Origin: Conoideocrella luteorostrata
Lineage: Eukaryota > Ascomycota > Sordariomycetes > Hypocreales > Clavicipitaceae
Direction: 5' to 3'
DNA: 64,000 nucleotides
NCBI GenBank assembly: GCA_032433595.1
Contig: JASWJB010000170.1
Span: forward strand, 1 to 64,000
Shown here piece after piece: positions 47,546 to 59,361 of this stretch (position 1 is the first letter of the stretch; each line of letters starts with the position of its first letter). Both the position numbers and the translations under genes were made by a program. The notes beneath the pieces are model-generated. The model made no database searches. It was given only the letters and a program-made list of their open reading frames with translations, and was not told the origin of the DNA.

Positions 47546-50500
47546 GCATAATAAATCAAAGCCGAGTGCCAGAATGAAAGGATCAGCGAAAACCTTGCAT
47601 CAATTTGAACTCATTCATTCTTGTGAATTACTTTGTGCACTCCTAATTTACGTGCAGAATCTGGCATCCAGCTGGCTCGTACCGTCAGCAGAGCACAGGA
47701 TAATGCACATCGTGACGCGGGCACCAACGCTGCTTACGTGTAACCAACCCATAGAGTTTTCGGGACAAGTTGATGACGTGGTCTGTTCCCTGACTTCCAG
47801 CCACCATGTTTTAGCCAGCTCCTATTATAAAAGTATGCGACAGCTAACCTTGTTCGATTTGCGTTCTTGGTTCGCACCTCTCCCGGGCATTTCTGGTTCT
47901 AATTACGCGGCCTACGTAAACAACGGGAAACTAGAAAATAAAAAAGAGGAAACAAAAATCCATGACGGAACCAAATGCGGTGCCGCAAACAGAGTTAGGA
48001 CTAGAGGAGTCTGGTGGGTCTGTTGTCTAGTTTTGTGCCTTAGCGTTCATCACGACCGTGAAAGCGCCCAGGTTTTCAAGTGCATGGTATTCACGACGAG
48101 CCAAACTGACTTGTTCAACGTAAACGACGGAATAGGGCTTGTCGCCCGTGCCCCAAGCCAGCTCTTAAGCCAAGTTGCTTAAAGTAAAATTTGCAATGTG
48201 CATGCTTTCCAGGCAACAGCTCCTGTAAATGCCATCCTCCTATCACGAGTATCATGATTGTCGCAGTGTACGTTGAATTGTAACAAGCTGATGTGATTTT
48301 GGCCGTCCTATCCGTTGTAGCGCTTTTTTTTTCTATATCTAGCTAGCTAGGAATCAACTACAGAGGGCCTAATGCCTTGTCAACTACGTAGAATGCAAGG
48401 ATTTCGCAACTGATCAGATTTACCATATCTGTTGAATAACCAGGATGTCCTTGCTAAAGATATGATCGAGTTATGGAGGAACGAAGGAATATGGTACGTA
48501 TTGTGTGGGCGTAAAAGAACTTCCAGGGTGTCGAGGGCAACCTTACACGGGTTTGAGCTTGACGGGGCTATTTGCATCCAATGAATTAGCTATAAGAAGG
48601 GTTCTAGCCCAGCTATCTAAGTAGATCAACCAGTTTTCCTCGTTATGCTTGAGTTGTGTCTTTTTTTGGAGCCCTGCTCCTGTGCCTATCATAATTTTAT
48701 TACTGTACTACACTTGCCTGGTAACCTGTTATCGAGCAGTCAGTCCATTTGATAATATTGTACAGAAGGTCTTTACGAACTGATCCAGGTCTCTGACGAG
48801 GCCTCATACAGAGTTTAAGTTGCAGCATCGCGGTTCTCAAAGGGAACAGTAGTGCTGTAAGCCTATGAGGATCAGCATGAATCATGCTAATTTATGAGAT
48901 GGTTTGAAAGCTCACAGAGGTATATAATGAACTAACGGTGAGTACGAGACTGAGAGTCTTCATCTTGTATAGTTGGCATGACATAGACTAGTAGTCGTGC
49001 TTCTGGCGTGAGAGAATAGTTGTTCAAAGATTTTGTTCTTGTTGTATGAGTTGACTCAAGAAATAAATTGCTTCTTACATCTTCTATCATAGGAGGAAAC
49101 CCTTACAGCCTTTACAGAAAGCCAGGTTACTCTTCTAAAGGCACACGGTGAATTACTTTAGATTGAGAAAAGCGAGGAATTAAAGTATCCGACACCACGC
49201 TGGTTTGAATAATGCTAGCTACATGATCGAACCGAAAGCAACAAGCATCTTGCCGCTGCTTTGGAACCAGCCTTGCATGTGAGCTGCTGCAACTTCCTAA
49301 ACTCTCCCTTCTTCATTAGGAAGTCTCCGGATTCCCAATCATGGCAATGGCGAAATTCATAAAGAACTGGCTCATATGCAATGTGACGGTATGTTGGCTA
49401 CACCATGGAAGGTGTAAGGTCATTGGGACCCTCTAAAATCACGAAATATCGGCCGAAAGACCGAGATACTGGCTGTATTCAGCCGGTCGAAGAAGTTAGT
49501 AACCATCTACCCAGCTTAAAATCTGAAAAACAAAAGTTGATTAATATAATTGTCCCATAAATCCATACTACCAAGAATACGGTTCTAAATAAACTTGGAA
49601 ACGCAACATAGATGCAAAAATCCTTGAAGATATTGCGCCATACAATATATTTAACTCTTGATTATAACACACTGACTTGTTACTAAACGATCTGTGAAAT
49701 GGTTGGTGCTGTGAGCGGGTATTGCGGTATCCAGAGGCTTCCTTTTGTACGTCAGGATATAGCCTTCAGAGCTAAGATTCAAGCTTGAAAAAGATGGAGA
49801 TTCTGCAGTCTGCACAGATGTAGTCCATCTGATTTAAATCCTCATACGGGTTGGGTTACACATGTTATTGGTAAGTAATATAAAAGATGCTGCAGAAAAT
49901 TCATTCAACGGGTGATTCCGCAGAGAAATTCCGTCAGTGCCACAACATGGTAAAACTGCCATCTTTCTACGTAGCCTGTGACATTAATCTCCCTGTTATA
50001 TTAGACTTCAAATAAAGCACCGGAATCTAAGAGCTTAACAATAAAAACTTTTTTCTTCCACGAAAAAAACATAATCTCTTATAGTATATAGTAGTCAACT
50101 TTAGCATAACAAAGTTCTGACCCCATGTAGTGTTATTTAGCATAGCCGCGCAACACTTCACGGATTGAAGGACGTCTGTGGTTTGTGTTAGATGCGGACC
50201 TGCGAAACAAGAACACAAGAAAAATGTGTCCCTATTAATAAGGAAGGCGTGACCTTTTTAATTAAAATGTGGCGAGGATGACAGCCATAAGATCTCTTTA
50301 ATGGACTCAAAGCCACGTTTAAGTTCTTGACAGGAGTCCGTAGCCATTTAAGAGCAGAACATTTCAGGGCATTCCGTACCTATCCCGCTTGCTACTGGCA
50401 CTCTAATAAAAGTACTAGCAACTAATAATTTTACAAAGAGCTATATTATTTGTCATAGAGCGCCAAAAGCAACGAACGATCTCTCTAAGTTATCCGCGAT

Positions 50501-51962
50501 AGCAGCAGTTGCTTGCAGTCATGGTACGAGAGTATGGCCTCGCCTATGTTACTATCTCGCCAGACGCTGGGGCCGTAATCAGTTGCAGCGAGCATTTTGG
50601 CTTTAATAGCGGACATTCACTCCAGTTGCACCGCGCCTTTGAACCAAAGGAGCTGCCTCATCAGCCAGCGTTATTCAATTGAATGGTACAGACACTACTT
50701 TTTGAAGCTATCGTGGGAATTCTGTCCTGGTGACTGTCTTTCAGGCGACCCACATGGCGGTCCGCTAAATCAGGGGTTCTTCCACTAGTGCCATGACGGT
50801 GCCGAGGTGGAGACATATCAGTCATGCGGGGGACAGTTTAACTGAGCAATTTCGTCCACATTGTACAATTGACCCTTTCAATTCGAACGCCCACCACGGA
50901 TGCAATTAAAGCTTGATATTAATAAAATTTATTAACTAAATAGATAGCTAAGCTATATAATAGTTAATATTTTATCGTGTTTTTGGTCGCTGAGGCGTTA
51001 TCTCTTGCGGAGCTAATGCCATCTCTTTGGCTCAGGTAAATTGTCCCCCGCTTGTCGGTTAAGCACAGAGTGGTTGTGTGGGTCGCTTTAATAGGAAACC
51101 AGGCACCCAGGGTCACAACCCGTTTGCTAGTTCCCGCCTTCAGTAGCCCATTATTAGACAGTAATGGCGACGTGCCAACGAGGCACAGTAGTCACGATAC
51201 TGTGCGCATGGTGCCGGTTAATGGCAAATTCCAGCAATGCAGCCGGTGCTGCGTTGGAGTGGGCGCCTATCTCGGTCTGCCAGGATGATATGCGCACAGA
51301 CATGTGCTGTACTCACCGGCAAACTGAAGCGACTTGCATTGACCAAGAAACCGGCCTCTTTGTTGCTCGTGTGCGGTGGGGTGAGTCAGGGTTGGCACTA
51401 CGGAGTACGGAGTACATGCAGGGTGACTTCTACAGGTTTAGTCTGCCCATCCGCTATGTTGCTGTTGCGATGAAATGAATGATGATCAGTAATGATGATG
51501 ATGAACTACCTAAAAATCTAGCTCCTACGAAATGAAGAAAACAAAAGGCTTTGTGGGCCTGTGAGGCTGCCCTAAAGAGTGTGAATCACTTCAACACATC
51601 TTTGAGGTGAATCACTCAACAGTTGCACTGGCATAAGTGACGCGGACAGACCTAACCTAATGCAGGAGTGACGCCAACGAAAAAGACGGTGCAATGCGGG
51701 GCCAGGTATCAAGCGACTACTTGCACTAGGTCACATGGTAGCTCTTGAGCCATCGAAACAAAGCGCCCAAGTCTTTCTTTTCCTTATTTTTCGCGCATAG
51801 CCGTTGGAAAAAATTCTTTCACCCTTGCGATTGCTCTACTGGCTGCTTACTGATACCTTGGCAGAGCCAAATTCTCATGATTATTTGGGTTGCCACGGGC
51901 TTCCTCGTCATCGACCTCATCTTGCAATCTCTAGCATCGCAACACCTCTTTCCCTCTTCACC
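47546..51962. other. 4.4-kb AT-rich gene-poor stretch
   Basis: No supportable gene. The left part holds a 202-codon frame (47574-48182) without signature. The middle (48.3-50.6 kb) is AT-rich with many stops in all frames. A TACGGAGTACGGAGTAC motif is at 51400-51416. The last 200 bp is the likely amidase promoter. Confidence 0.5.
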
Positions 51963-53873
51963 ATGGGCTCTGCGACGAGCATCGACGTTTTGACGGCCGA
52001 TATCAAGGACCTGCAGAGTCTCCTTGGCCAGGGCCGTGTCACGAGCCGCAGCTTGGTTGAGTCTTACCTCGCTCAGATTCACAAACATGATGGATACTTG
52101 CACGCAATGATTCAGGTCTCGCCGATGCACCTCTTGTACGAGAGAGCTGACCAAATGGACCGAGAGCGACGGGCTGGCAGTAATCGAGGCCCTCTCCACG
52201 GCATCCCCATCATTATCAAGGACTCGATAGCCACTCACCCAAGCCTTGGACTAGGCACAACGGCCGGAAGCTTCTCCCTTCAGGGATCCAAGCAACACAA
52301 GAGTGCCACAGTGGTGGAAAAGCTTATTGCTGCCGGCGTCATCATCCTAGGCAAGTCCAATTTGAGTGTGAGTTATCTTAGTGTCCCCTCACAACATCTG
52401 TTAAGTCTCTCTCGCTGACAGTGGTCAAGGAATTCTCCAATTCGCGGTCAGCACCCTCGTACCCTTACGACCAGCTTGCAAGCTAATTCATGTCATTCAT
52501 ATAGAGGCTCTATGATGCCCAGCGGATGGTCCGCTATCGGTGGTCAAACGCAGTCCGCGTATGTGCGTGGTGGACTTGACCCCAACGACTCAAAGGATGG
52601 CCACAGTGTAAGCGAACCCTCCCACCCCACAGTTATCGCAAGCGTCACCACTTATGTCCCGTCACTCTAGAATCCATCGGGCTCATCCACAGGATCAGCC
52701 GTGGCCGTCTCTGCCGGCTACGCGCCAGTCTCCCTCGGTACTGAAACCGATGGGTCGCTCATCTGTCCCGCTGGAAGAGCGTCCCTGTACACCATTAAGC
52801 CAGGCATAGGCTATGTTCCGCAAGATGGTATGGTGCCCATCTCGAGTCACTTTGACTCTGCCGGTCCCATGGCAAAGAATGTCTATGACTTGGTCGTGGT
52901 GCTAGATGCCATACGCAATGATGAAGGATCTGAGTCGCTCGTGCATAATGTCGCCGGCTCTTGGGAGGATATTTCGGTGGGCACGCTCGACCCAGAGGTG
53001 TGGAAGTTTCCCGATACATTTGTGAAACCGGTAGCCGAAGCCACAGAGCAAGTAGTAAGTCTACACCAAAGTCCTCTTTGAGTAATATCCGCTGAAACCG
53101 CATTCAGCTTCGTGAAATCAACGGAGCATACGACATCATTAAAGGCAAAGCCAAGAGATTCGCGGCAAACGTTCCGCTGGCTACACCAGACACTTTCAAG
53201 CTCGATGGGGAAAATAGCGAAGCAGTCATCACACGTGCGTTTAGAAGTACTACAGCCTAGAGCAGCAGGGCATTGCTGACCAAAGCAGAGACTGACCTCA
53301 AGACCCAACTCAAATCGTATCTAAAAGGCTTAAACGAGAGTAAAGTTCACAGCCTCGAAGATATAATTGCTTTCAACAAACAACATGCTGACGAAGAGCT
53401 GCCTACCCGTGAGTAATCATCCTGCAACATAGGCACACACCACCCACTGATAGCATCACAGACCATCCCAGACAAGACCTTTTCATAGAGGCTCAGGGGA
53501 TGCACGTCTCCGCGCAAGATTACAAGAAGCATCTGCAGCACCTCAAAAAGGCTGCAGGAGAAGACGGGGTAAGCCACATTCTGCAAAAGTATGGAGTCGA
53601 TGTAATTATTGGTCCAGCCGACAGTTTCTTGACCAGCATGGCAACTGGTTCCGGTGAGTGCATTATAAAAACAGTTCGTCATGGCAGAAGGCTTACTCTA
53701 TTACAGGATATCCCATAGCTGGGATGCCACTATCGTACCTTGACTTTAACGGTAGAGCCTTTGGTCTCGCTGCAATTGCAGGCCAGAACCAAGAGGCTCT
53801 GCTTGTCAAGGTGCTCAGTGCCTGGGAGGCGACGTTTCCACCCCGCAAGCCACCACCCATGCTGGTTAACTGA
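51963..53873 (+). CDS. amidase signature enzyme, eight exons
   Basis: The model joins 51963-52367, 52430-52446, 52505-52607, 52671-53054, 53108-53234, 53289-53408, 53462-53653 and 53707-53873 (504 aa). All junctions close in frame. Exon 2 is only 17 bases (EFSNSR junction) and is required to link GKSNLS to GSMMPSGWSAIGGQ. The amidase Ser-cisSer-Lys triad is visible: Lys86 in IPIIIKDS, cis-Ser about 180 in NPSGSSTGSA, and Ser204 in GTETDGSL. The family hydrolyses amide bonds in small amides or acylamides; substrate cannot be told. The product lacks an obvious signal peptide from this start, though an in-frame ATG at 51804 would add a more hydrophobic N-terminus. It is tail-to-tail with the broken NLR-like gene. 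Confidence 0.9.
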
Positions 53874-53910
53874 AGTGCCACAAAATCCACAGCCAGTCTC
53901 AACAGAATTT

Positions 53911-54148
53911 TGTTGGATTACACATGTGTGTGTGGGTGGATATGTGGATACACGGGCTGTGAGAGAAAGTTTACGTGACCTCTTGGCCTAAGGCAGGAAT
54001 TCAGGACGGAAGTGTCTCAGATTATAGGGGTATTTATAGGGGGATTTGGACGGGGCCGTCAGACGAGGGATTCTGCATCCATCATCATAGTAACACAGCT
54101 CGTCCCATGAATGCAAACAAATTTGAACCTCTCTCTTCAATTCCAACA
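53911..54148 (+). mobile_element. solo LTR, 238 bp, with 5-bp target duplication
   Basis: Begins TGTTGGATTACACA and ends ATTCCAACA, so the termini are inverted (TGTTGGA/TCCAACA). It is flanked on both sides by AATTT (53906-53910 and 54149-54153). It is homologous to the degraded copy at 2292-2499. No internal retrotransposon region remains, so it is a solo LTR left by recombination between two LTRs. It sits two codons before the stop of the NLR-like gene (minus strand). The perfect duplication and clean ends mark it as the younger of the two copies. Confidence 0.92.
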
Positions 54149-55798
54149 AATTTCAGACATATCAAATAGTCCCATCTCTCTTTTTCATTGTCCGAGCGAG
54201 AAGATTCGCCTATCTCAATCAGGTCAAGGTAGATCCTTTCAGCTTCAGCATCCAAGACACGTCCAATGACCATCTGTCCATTGGCAATGTATGCTTGGGA
54301 GAGTTTCTTGACGACTCTTGCGTATTCTCCTTTGTCAGTCTTTTCTCGTTCGCCTACCTGAGCAATATTCGTGCTTGATCCAGCAGATCGCTAGCAAAGA
54401 TTAGCGTGTTACAGAGTCACATCGCAGATTGTTACGGATAACTAGGATAGATAAATATTATATTGCTTCCTTAAGATTGTTATGTCTCATTCGAATATCT
54501 GCCATGTAGAAAAGAGCGGCCGCAACCCACGGTGTAGAAGAGCCAGCTGTTCTAGCAATCTGGTGGGCTTTTTGAGGCATTCTGCCATGCGTTCTCATAT
54601 TGGCCTTGGCGGATGTCAAAGTCTGTATATTCTGTAAGAGCCGTAGCAAATTAAATCAGCACCAACTGCTGCAAAGAAGCACCAAATATGTTGGGTGCTG
54701 AACGTCTTGCTTACATGGTCAAGTATCGTGACTTGTCTCCAAACTCTTGAACGCTGTACCGCGTAGCGAGATCAACGTGCTCGCGGGCATCTTCGAGCCT
54801 GCCAAGAGCCCGTAATGCGAAAGCTGTATTGAAGTGCCGCAAGTGGAGAACCTTAGAATGGTGTTCTGCCGGGTTATGCAAGTCAATCTCAAGGCTTCTT
54901 TTGAGCATAGCTGTGACCTCTTCGAGGCTTTGCCCACACCCAACCATGGACAAGGCCGAGTTGCTCAGGGGCATGGCAACCTCGGAGTGCATTGGATCAA
55001 GATGCTGCTGCCTCACTCGCAGAACCACGTCATTATATTTGAAGGCTCTCTTGCCTTGGCCCCGTTCACAAAAGACGTGGCCCATCATGACGCAAAGATT
55101 GGTGTGCGGGATGGATTCTTCGTCTTTGCAGTGGTGGAAGCCGTGTTGGAGGAGCTGGATGCAGGCATTGTATCTGCCAACTTCGGTGAGGTAGCTATCC
55201 CTTTCTGTCAGTAAATGAAACAAAGTCAGACCTGATAATGAGCATCAAATCAATTTTACCGTGCCGCGTCAGAAATCAAGTAAGAAAAGTCCTCGTTATA
55301 AGCAATCTCGACTTGCGAAGAGAGCTTGTGATATCGCTCTGCAAGCCCCTCGATGTTATCAATCAACCTCTCGCATAGGGGCCATCCATTGATTGAACAT
55401 GGTGAAGCCCTTGTGCTGTTTGGGAAAGAGCTCTCGCAGGACAGAAACATCATCACGCCACCTATCGAGCTGTTCGTTTACACTTATGTAGTTGAGATAG
55501 ATACTCCCCTTGGGATGAGTCTGTGGATAGAGTATAACGTGGCATCTGTGTTTACACTGTGCAAAGCAAGACCACGCAGCTTGATAATGATTTCAAGGCG
55601 TCTACAGATGATTTTTTTTTAGTAAACTTGGTAAAGCGGGTTGGTGAGAAGGAACAAGTAAGAAGAACAGAAAGGCACAAACTCCGTTTTATGGAGGTTA
55701 AAGACTGTGGGTTCCGTGACCATAATGGATAGTATCTGCGAGATGCCACACATGGCCATGACACCAAAAACCTGTGTCACATCTGCATCCAACCTACT

Positions 55799-56252
55799 TT
55801 GTCAGGAAGAAAAGAACACACCAAACACCCAGTGAGCCTGGTTATATTGTTCAGTATCAATTGATCAAATGGTTCGTGTCTTTAGGTTGTCTTTATCGCG
55901 TGGTGCAAATTAACCGTGTGAGTGCGGACAGGTTCGTAGTCTAAGGCCATAAATCGAACCTACAAGGTGTTAGGTTGCTTCTTAATTGAACCTGTAGTCT
56001 TGTTTAATTGTATTTGATCAAAGGGCTCATGAGCTTAAATAGTCAGTATCAAGTAATAACAAGCTTTTCAAAGGCAAAGTCAAAATCTCAAAGTGTTATT
56101 TGCTTCACAAAGAAGGCATGATTTCTTTTCGTTCTGAAGGAAGCTACGTTAACTATAAATTTATTGTTTTTAAGGCTAACTAAAATCATCCTTGTGAAAG
56201 AAAATCTTTTCCCCGCGCAGCTACCCTGAGGGTGTTCAAATTCCTGCACAAA
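55799..56252 (-). mobile_element. 454-bp element, copy B, inside the NLR-like gene
   Basis: Flanked by exact CTACT duplications (55794-55798 and 56253-56257). On the plus strand it starts TTGTCAGG and ends CCTGCACAAA, so its ends form an imperfect inverted pair. Removing it and one CTACT rejoins the NB-ARC coding frame (FSS to LDADV). It is homologous along its length to 38674-39129. It has no coding capacity. The five-base duplication suits an LTR, while the short inverted ends could also be those of a MITE. Confidence 0.85.
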
Positions 56253-56930
56253 CTACTAAAGGGAATTGCCCACATGGACTCGAGATCATTAGGCTTGTCG
56301 TAGTAGAGATTGTGCACTCGCCTCCGTGGCCTGCGGCGAAGACTACGGGGATCCTGCTTGAACCTTGTCAAGAAGTCTCCGAGATTCATCTTTATGGCAA
56401 TAATGCTTCTAGCCATGACGTTAAGGGAGATGGTGTGTCCGCCAAGCAAAGCAGAAAACTCGGCCGACAGGTCTTTGTTCGATTGCAGCGTAGTAGATAA
56501 CCCTGCTTGGACAAGTAGCAGTTCGCCGCCTTGCTCGGTCGAAAAGGGCTCAACTTGGAGGACGAGGGTGGCGGGTGATGACGTTGCCGTCATCTCGCTA
56601 CCGCATGTCTTGATAACGGCCCCTGGGCCATCATATGGCCAGAGGCGACGGATGATTCGCGGATCCTCGACATTGTCGAGTACAAGAAGCCAAGGTGTAT
56701 CTTAACACATTTCAGTAAAGGTATTAGTTAACATATGAGTTAACGTTTCCACCAAGATTTGACCCTTAAAATGGGAAAGATACTAATAATAAAATAATAA
56801 AACAATGATGCTCATATTAAACTTACTCGTCTCTTGTAGCCACTGCAAGACTAGCAACCGATTCGTTTCGAGCCTGTTGCTTCCGCCCTCCGGCATGGCC
56901 TCCCATTTCCTATCTGCTTTAGCTATATTA

Positions 56931-59361
56931 AAGAAAAGGGGGTGATTAACAGGACCCGCTCTATCTCTATCTAAAACACTGCCTCTATAATCCACAGCTC
57001 TATGAAGATTTTGGTCTATTAAACCTTTTAATATAACTATGTTTCTGTTGCTCGCTCTACTAACGCAATAATCACGAACAATCTTGTGGTACTTATTACT
57101 ATTGCTAGTTTGTGGGCGAAATAGATCCTCTAGAGTGACAGGGTTAAATGCACGTGAGTTGTGGGTTTAACCAATTTGACCAGAAGAAATATTATAGCTA
57201 TAAGTAGCACGATTAGGACCTTGCAAGAACAAGGCGTTAACTAGTTGCGAATTTGTAAAGTTTTGCCCTAAAGTTTTATTAAGTGTATTAAGTGCGTAAT
57301 ATCCCTATTCAATATATTTATTTAAAGTAGTTAGCGACTTAAAAACTAACGAATAACCTGTTAGACTATTTGATCTCAGCAAGAGAAAGGTTACTATAAA
57401 TTACAGAAGGTCTCTGCGTGAGCTTTTCACGAAGTGTACGGAGCGTTGTGTTATGACCCTGGCTAGCGGGCTGCAGGAAAGCCGACCACGGGCGACACCC
57501 CGCTAATACAAGTGACCCACGGAACGGGTAAAAGGACGTTCCGTAATGGCGGGAAGGGTTCACGACAGGTTCACCGTGAACCATCGGTGAACCACTTGAG
57601 GTCTCGATGCAGGTTCACTCTGGATGACAGTGAACCACCTACTATATATACGCCACCAAATTACACTCTTTAGATATCTTAGATAGTCAGTCTTCAACAC
57701 GATCATTTACTTGAATACCTTCTTCACCTAAATTATCATCAGGATTACGACCTACGGTCTATCATCCTACGTGACACCACTCATTGCTCAGATACGACGT
57801 CCTGTACGTTCTATCAACATAAATTACGACTAGGTTCATCCATTGGGAACCAACCACAGCCGTCACATGTGCCTTATATAACCCGAGCTTCTAGGTTGAG
57901 TTTATTACGCCCTAACTAAAATAAATTATGCGAGAAGCTATTGCTGGGATTAAAATTAAGGCCCTAGATAATACTAAAATGTTCTTTCTACACTATAAAA
58001 AATTACGCAACCGTGAGCATATAGCTAGTATGTTTGCTAATCTAAGGGTAGAGTTTAATGTACTATATTCAATCTAGGACAAAGGGCAAGAGGAGATAGC
58101 TAAACGTGTTCTATGACCCACCAGCAGACGTACTTAAGTTTGGTATAGCCCGGTTGGGTCAGGAGACAAGCTGTTAAGAAACGCACAAAGGTGGGATACG
58201 CTGCGGAACAGGTATGGCATTATTAGTCTAGGCATGGAAGCTGCGACGATCGTAAACCAAATTCCGGTTAGCGTCGTTGGAGAGGTATGCGATTACCGTG
58301 ACCAACACAAGAACAAAGTCTGATAGCCGTATGCGGCAGCAATGGCAGCTTCATATGCGAGGACATTCAGATACGCTTCCGCGAGCCGGCCGGCTAGGTG
58401 GGGGTGGGGGTGGGGGTAGCATCCTAACTAGATCACAGATTGAACCAAGAGTGGGGGGGACGGATTTTGATGGTTGGCTGTGTGTTTAATTGACCAGATG
58501 ATATGAGCTTGAGCATGCGGGCATGGCTGTGGGAAATTAAGCGGTTTCGAAATTTGCTTGTTGATCGACAACTAAGAAGAAGATACTACGGGTATCTCCG
58601 ACCAAAAATCATGGATGAATGAACCAAGAAGAGACGAAGAGAGCTCACGGGAGGTTTGTTCTTGAGCTCGAGGCTGCCAAGGTGAGTTCGTTGGTCCCTG
58701 CCTGACAGGCCGTGGTGCAGGCCAGATAGCAGGCCAGATAGCAGGTCGAGCCACTTTCTTGCTCAGCTCTTAAGCACTCTTTATTAAAACACAAATTCCG
58801 TATTGTCCCGCGAAAAGTCGTACAGTGATGGTTATGGGGATCGAGTCATTTGCCACTCCGATCACAGAGTTATACACTTCCACTTCTGCTCACATCACGG
58901 GAAGCTATTCTCAACCAAGTATTTTCGCGTCGCAATGAACTTCCGATACATGGAAACACCATTTCTCAGTTGGAAGGGCTAAAAGAGAGCAGAATTAGTA
59001 CGTCGGTCGCAAGACACATTCACCAGATCGGCTGCCGACATCGGTGTCCCGCATCCCACTCTTCTCACGACTTGGCATGCTAAACTCGTAACGCAATAGC
59101 TATAGTTGTAACTTATTATCACCCCACTTTCCTCCAAGCTGAATGGCATAGGTGGTCATATGACGTGGATAAGTTTCGCATGTTTTGCGTAACAAGTAGA
59201 ATCCCCTCCCAAACCGATTACAAATCCTCACAATGAAATTTTTACTTAAATTTACCTCAAACACAGCAACTATTGACAAGAATAAGAGATCCTCTTCGTG
59301 TCCTATCACTACAGTTCAGTATCGATTCAATTCATAATCAAGTTGTATCTTATCAGCCACT
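56931..59361. other. AT-rich region with retroelement relic
   Basis: Upstream of the NLR-like remnant the sequence is AT-rich and stop-dense, typical of mutated repeats. It contains an LTR-like unit at 57449-57776 (separate entry). From 57.9 to 58.2 kb a lysine-codon-rich, stop-broken stretch may be retroelement-derived. A GGGGTGGGGGTGGGGG run is near 58400. No gene seen. Confidence 0.45.
57449..57776 (+). mobile_element. LTR-like relic, 328 bp
   Basis: Begins TGTTATGACCCTGG and ends CTACGTGACA, the TG...CA termini of LTRs. Inside are several copies of GGTTCAC and its inverse GTGAACC (57550-57645), followed by CTATATATACGCC, a TATA-like box about 20 bp beyond them. I see no matching second LTR or target duplication in the window. 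The downstream AT-rich tract could be decayed internal sequence. Ends are inferred. Confidence 0.45.

Larger units (their letters stand above)
53896..56930 (-). pseudogene. broken NLR-like gene (NB-ARC plus TPR)
   Basis: Minus-strand pieces in order: GGSNRLETNRLLVLQWLQET (56826 upward); an intron at 56701-56826 with donor GTAAGT; then TPWLLVLDNVEDPRI and the rest of the NB-ARC C-part to LESMWAIPFSS. There the 454-bp element interrupts. Coding resumes with LDADVTQVFGVMAMCGISQI, then slips frame near 55550-55350 (KLRGLA..., LIDNIEGLAERYHKL). TPR-like repeats follow at about 55220-54711, and degenerate TPRs run to GRVLDAEAERIYLDLIEIG. The solo LTR sits just before the end (CLKFC stop when it is removed). 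The P-loop-containing N-terminus is missing; the region upstream is AT-rich. Fungal NLR-like proteins act as STAND switches in non-self recognition. With two insertions and frameshifts this copy is very likely non-functional. Confidence 0.8.

Noticed and set aside
47574..48182. 202-codon plus-strand frame
   Set aside because: No domain, no plausible intron structure, abrupt changes in composition and no conserved-looking segments; most likely chance in moderately GC sequence.
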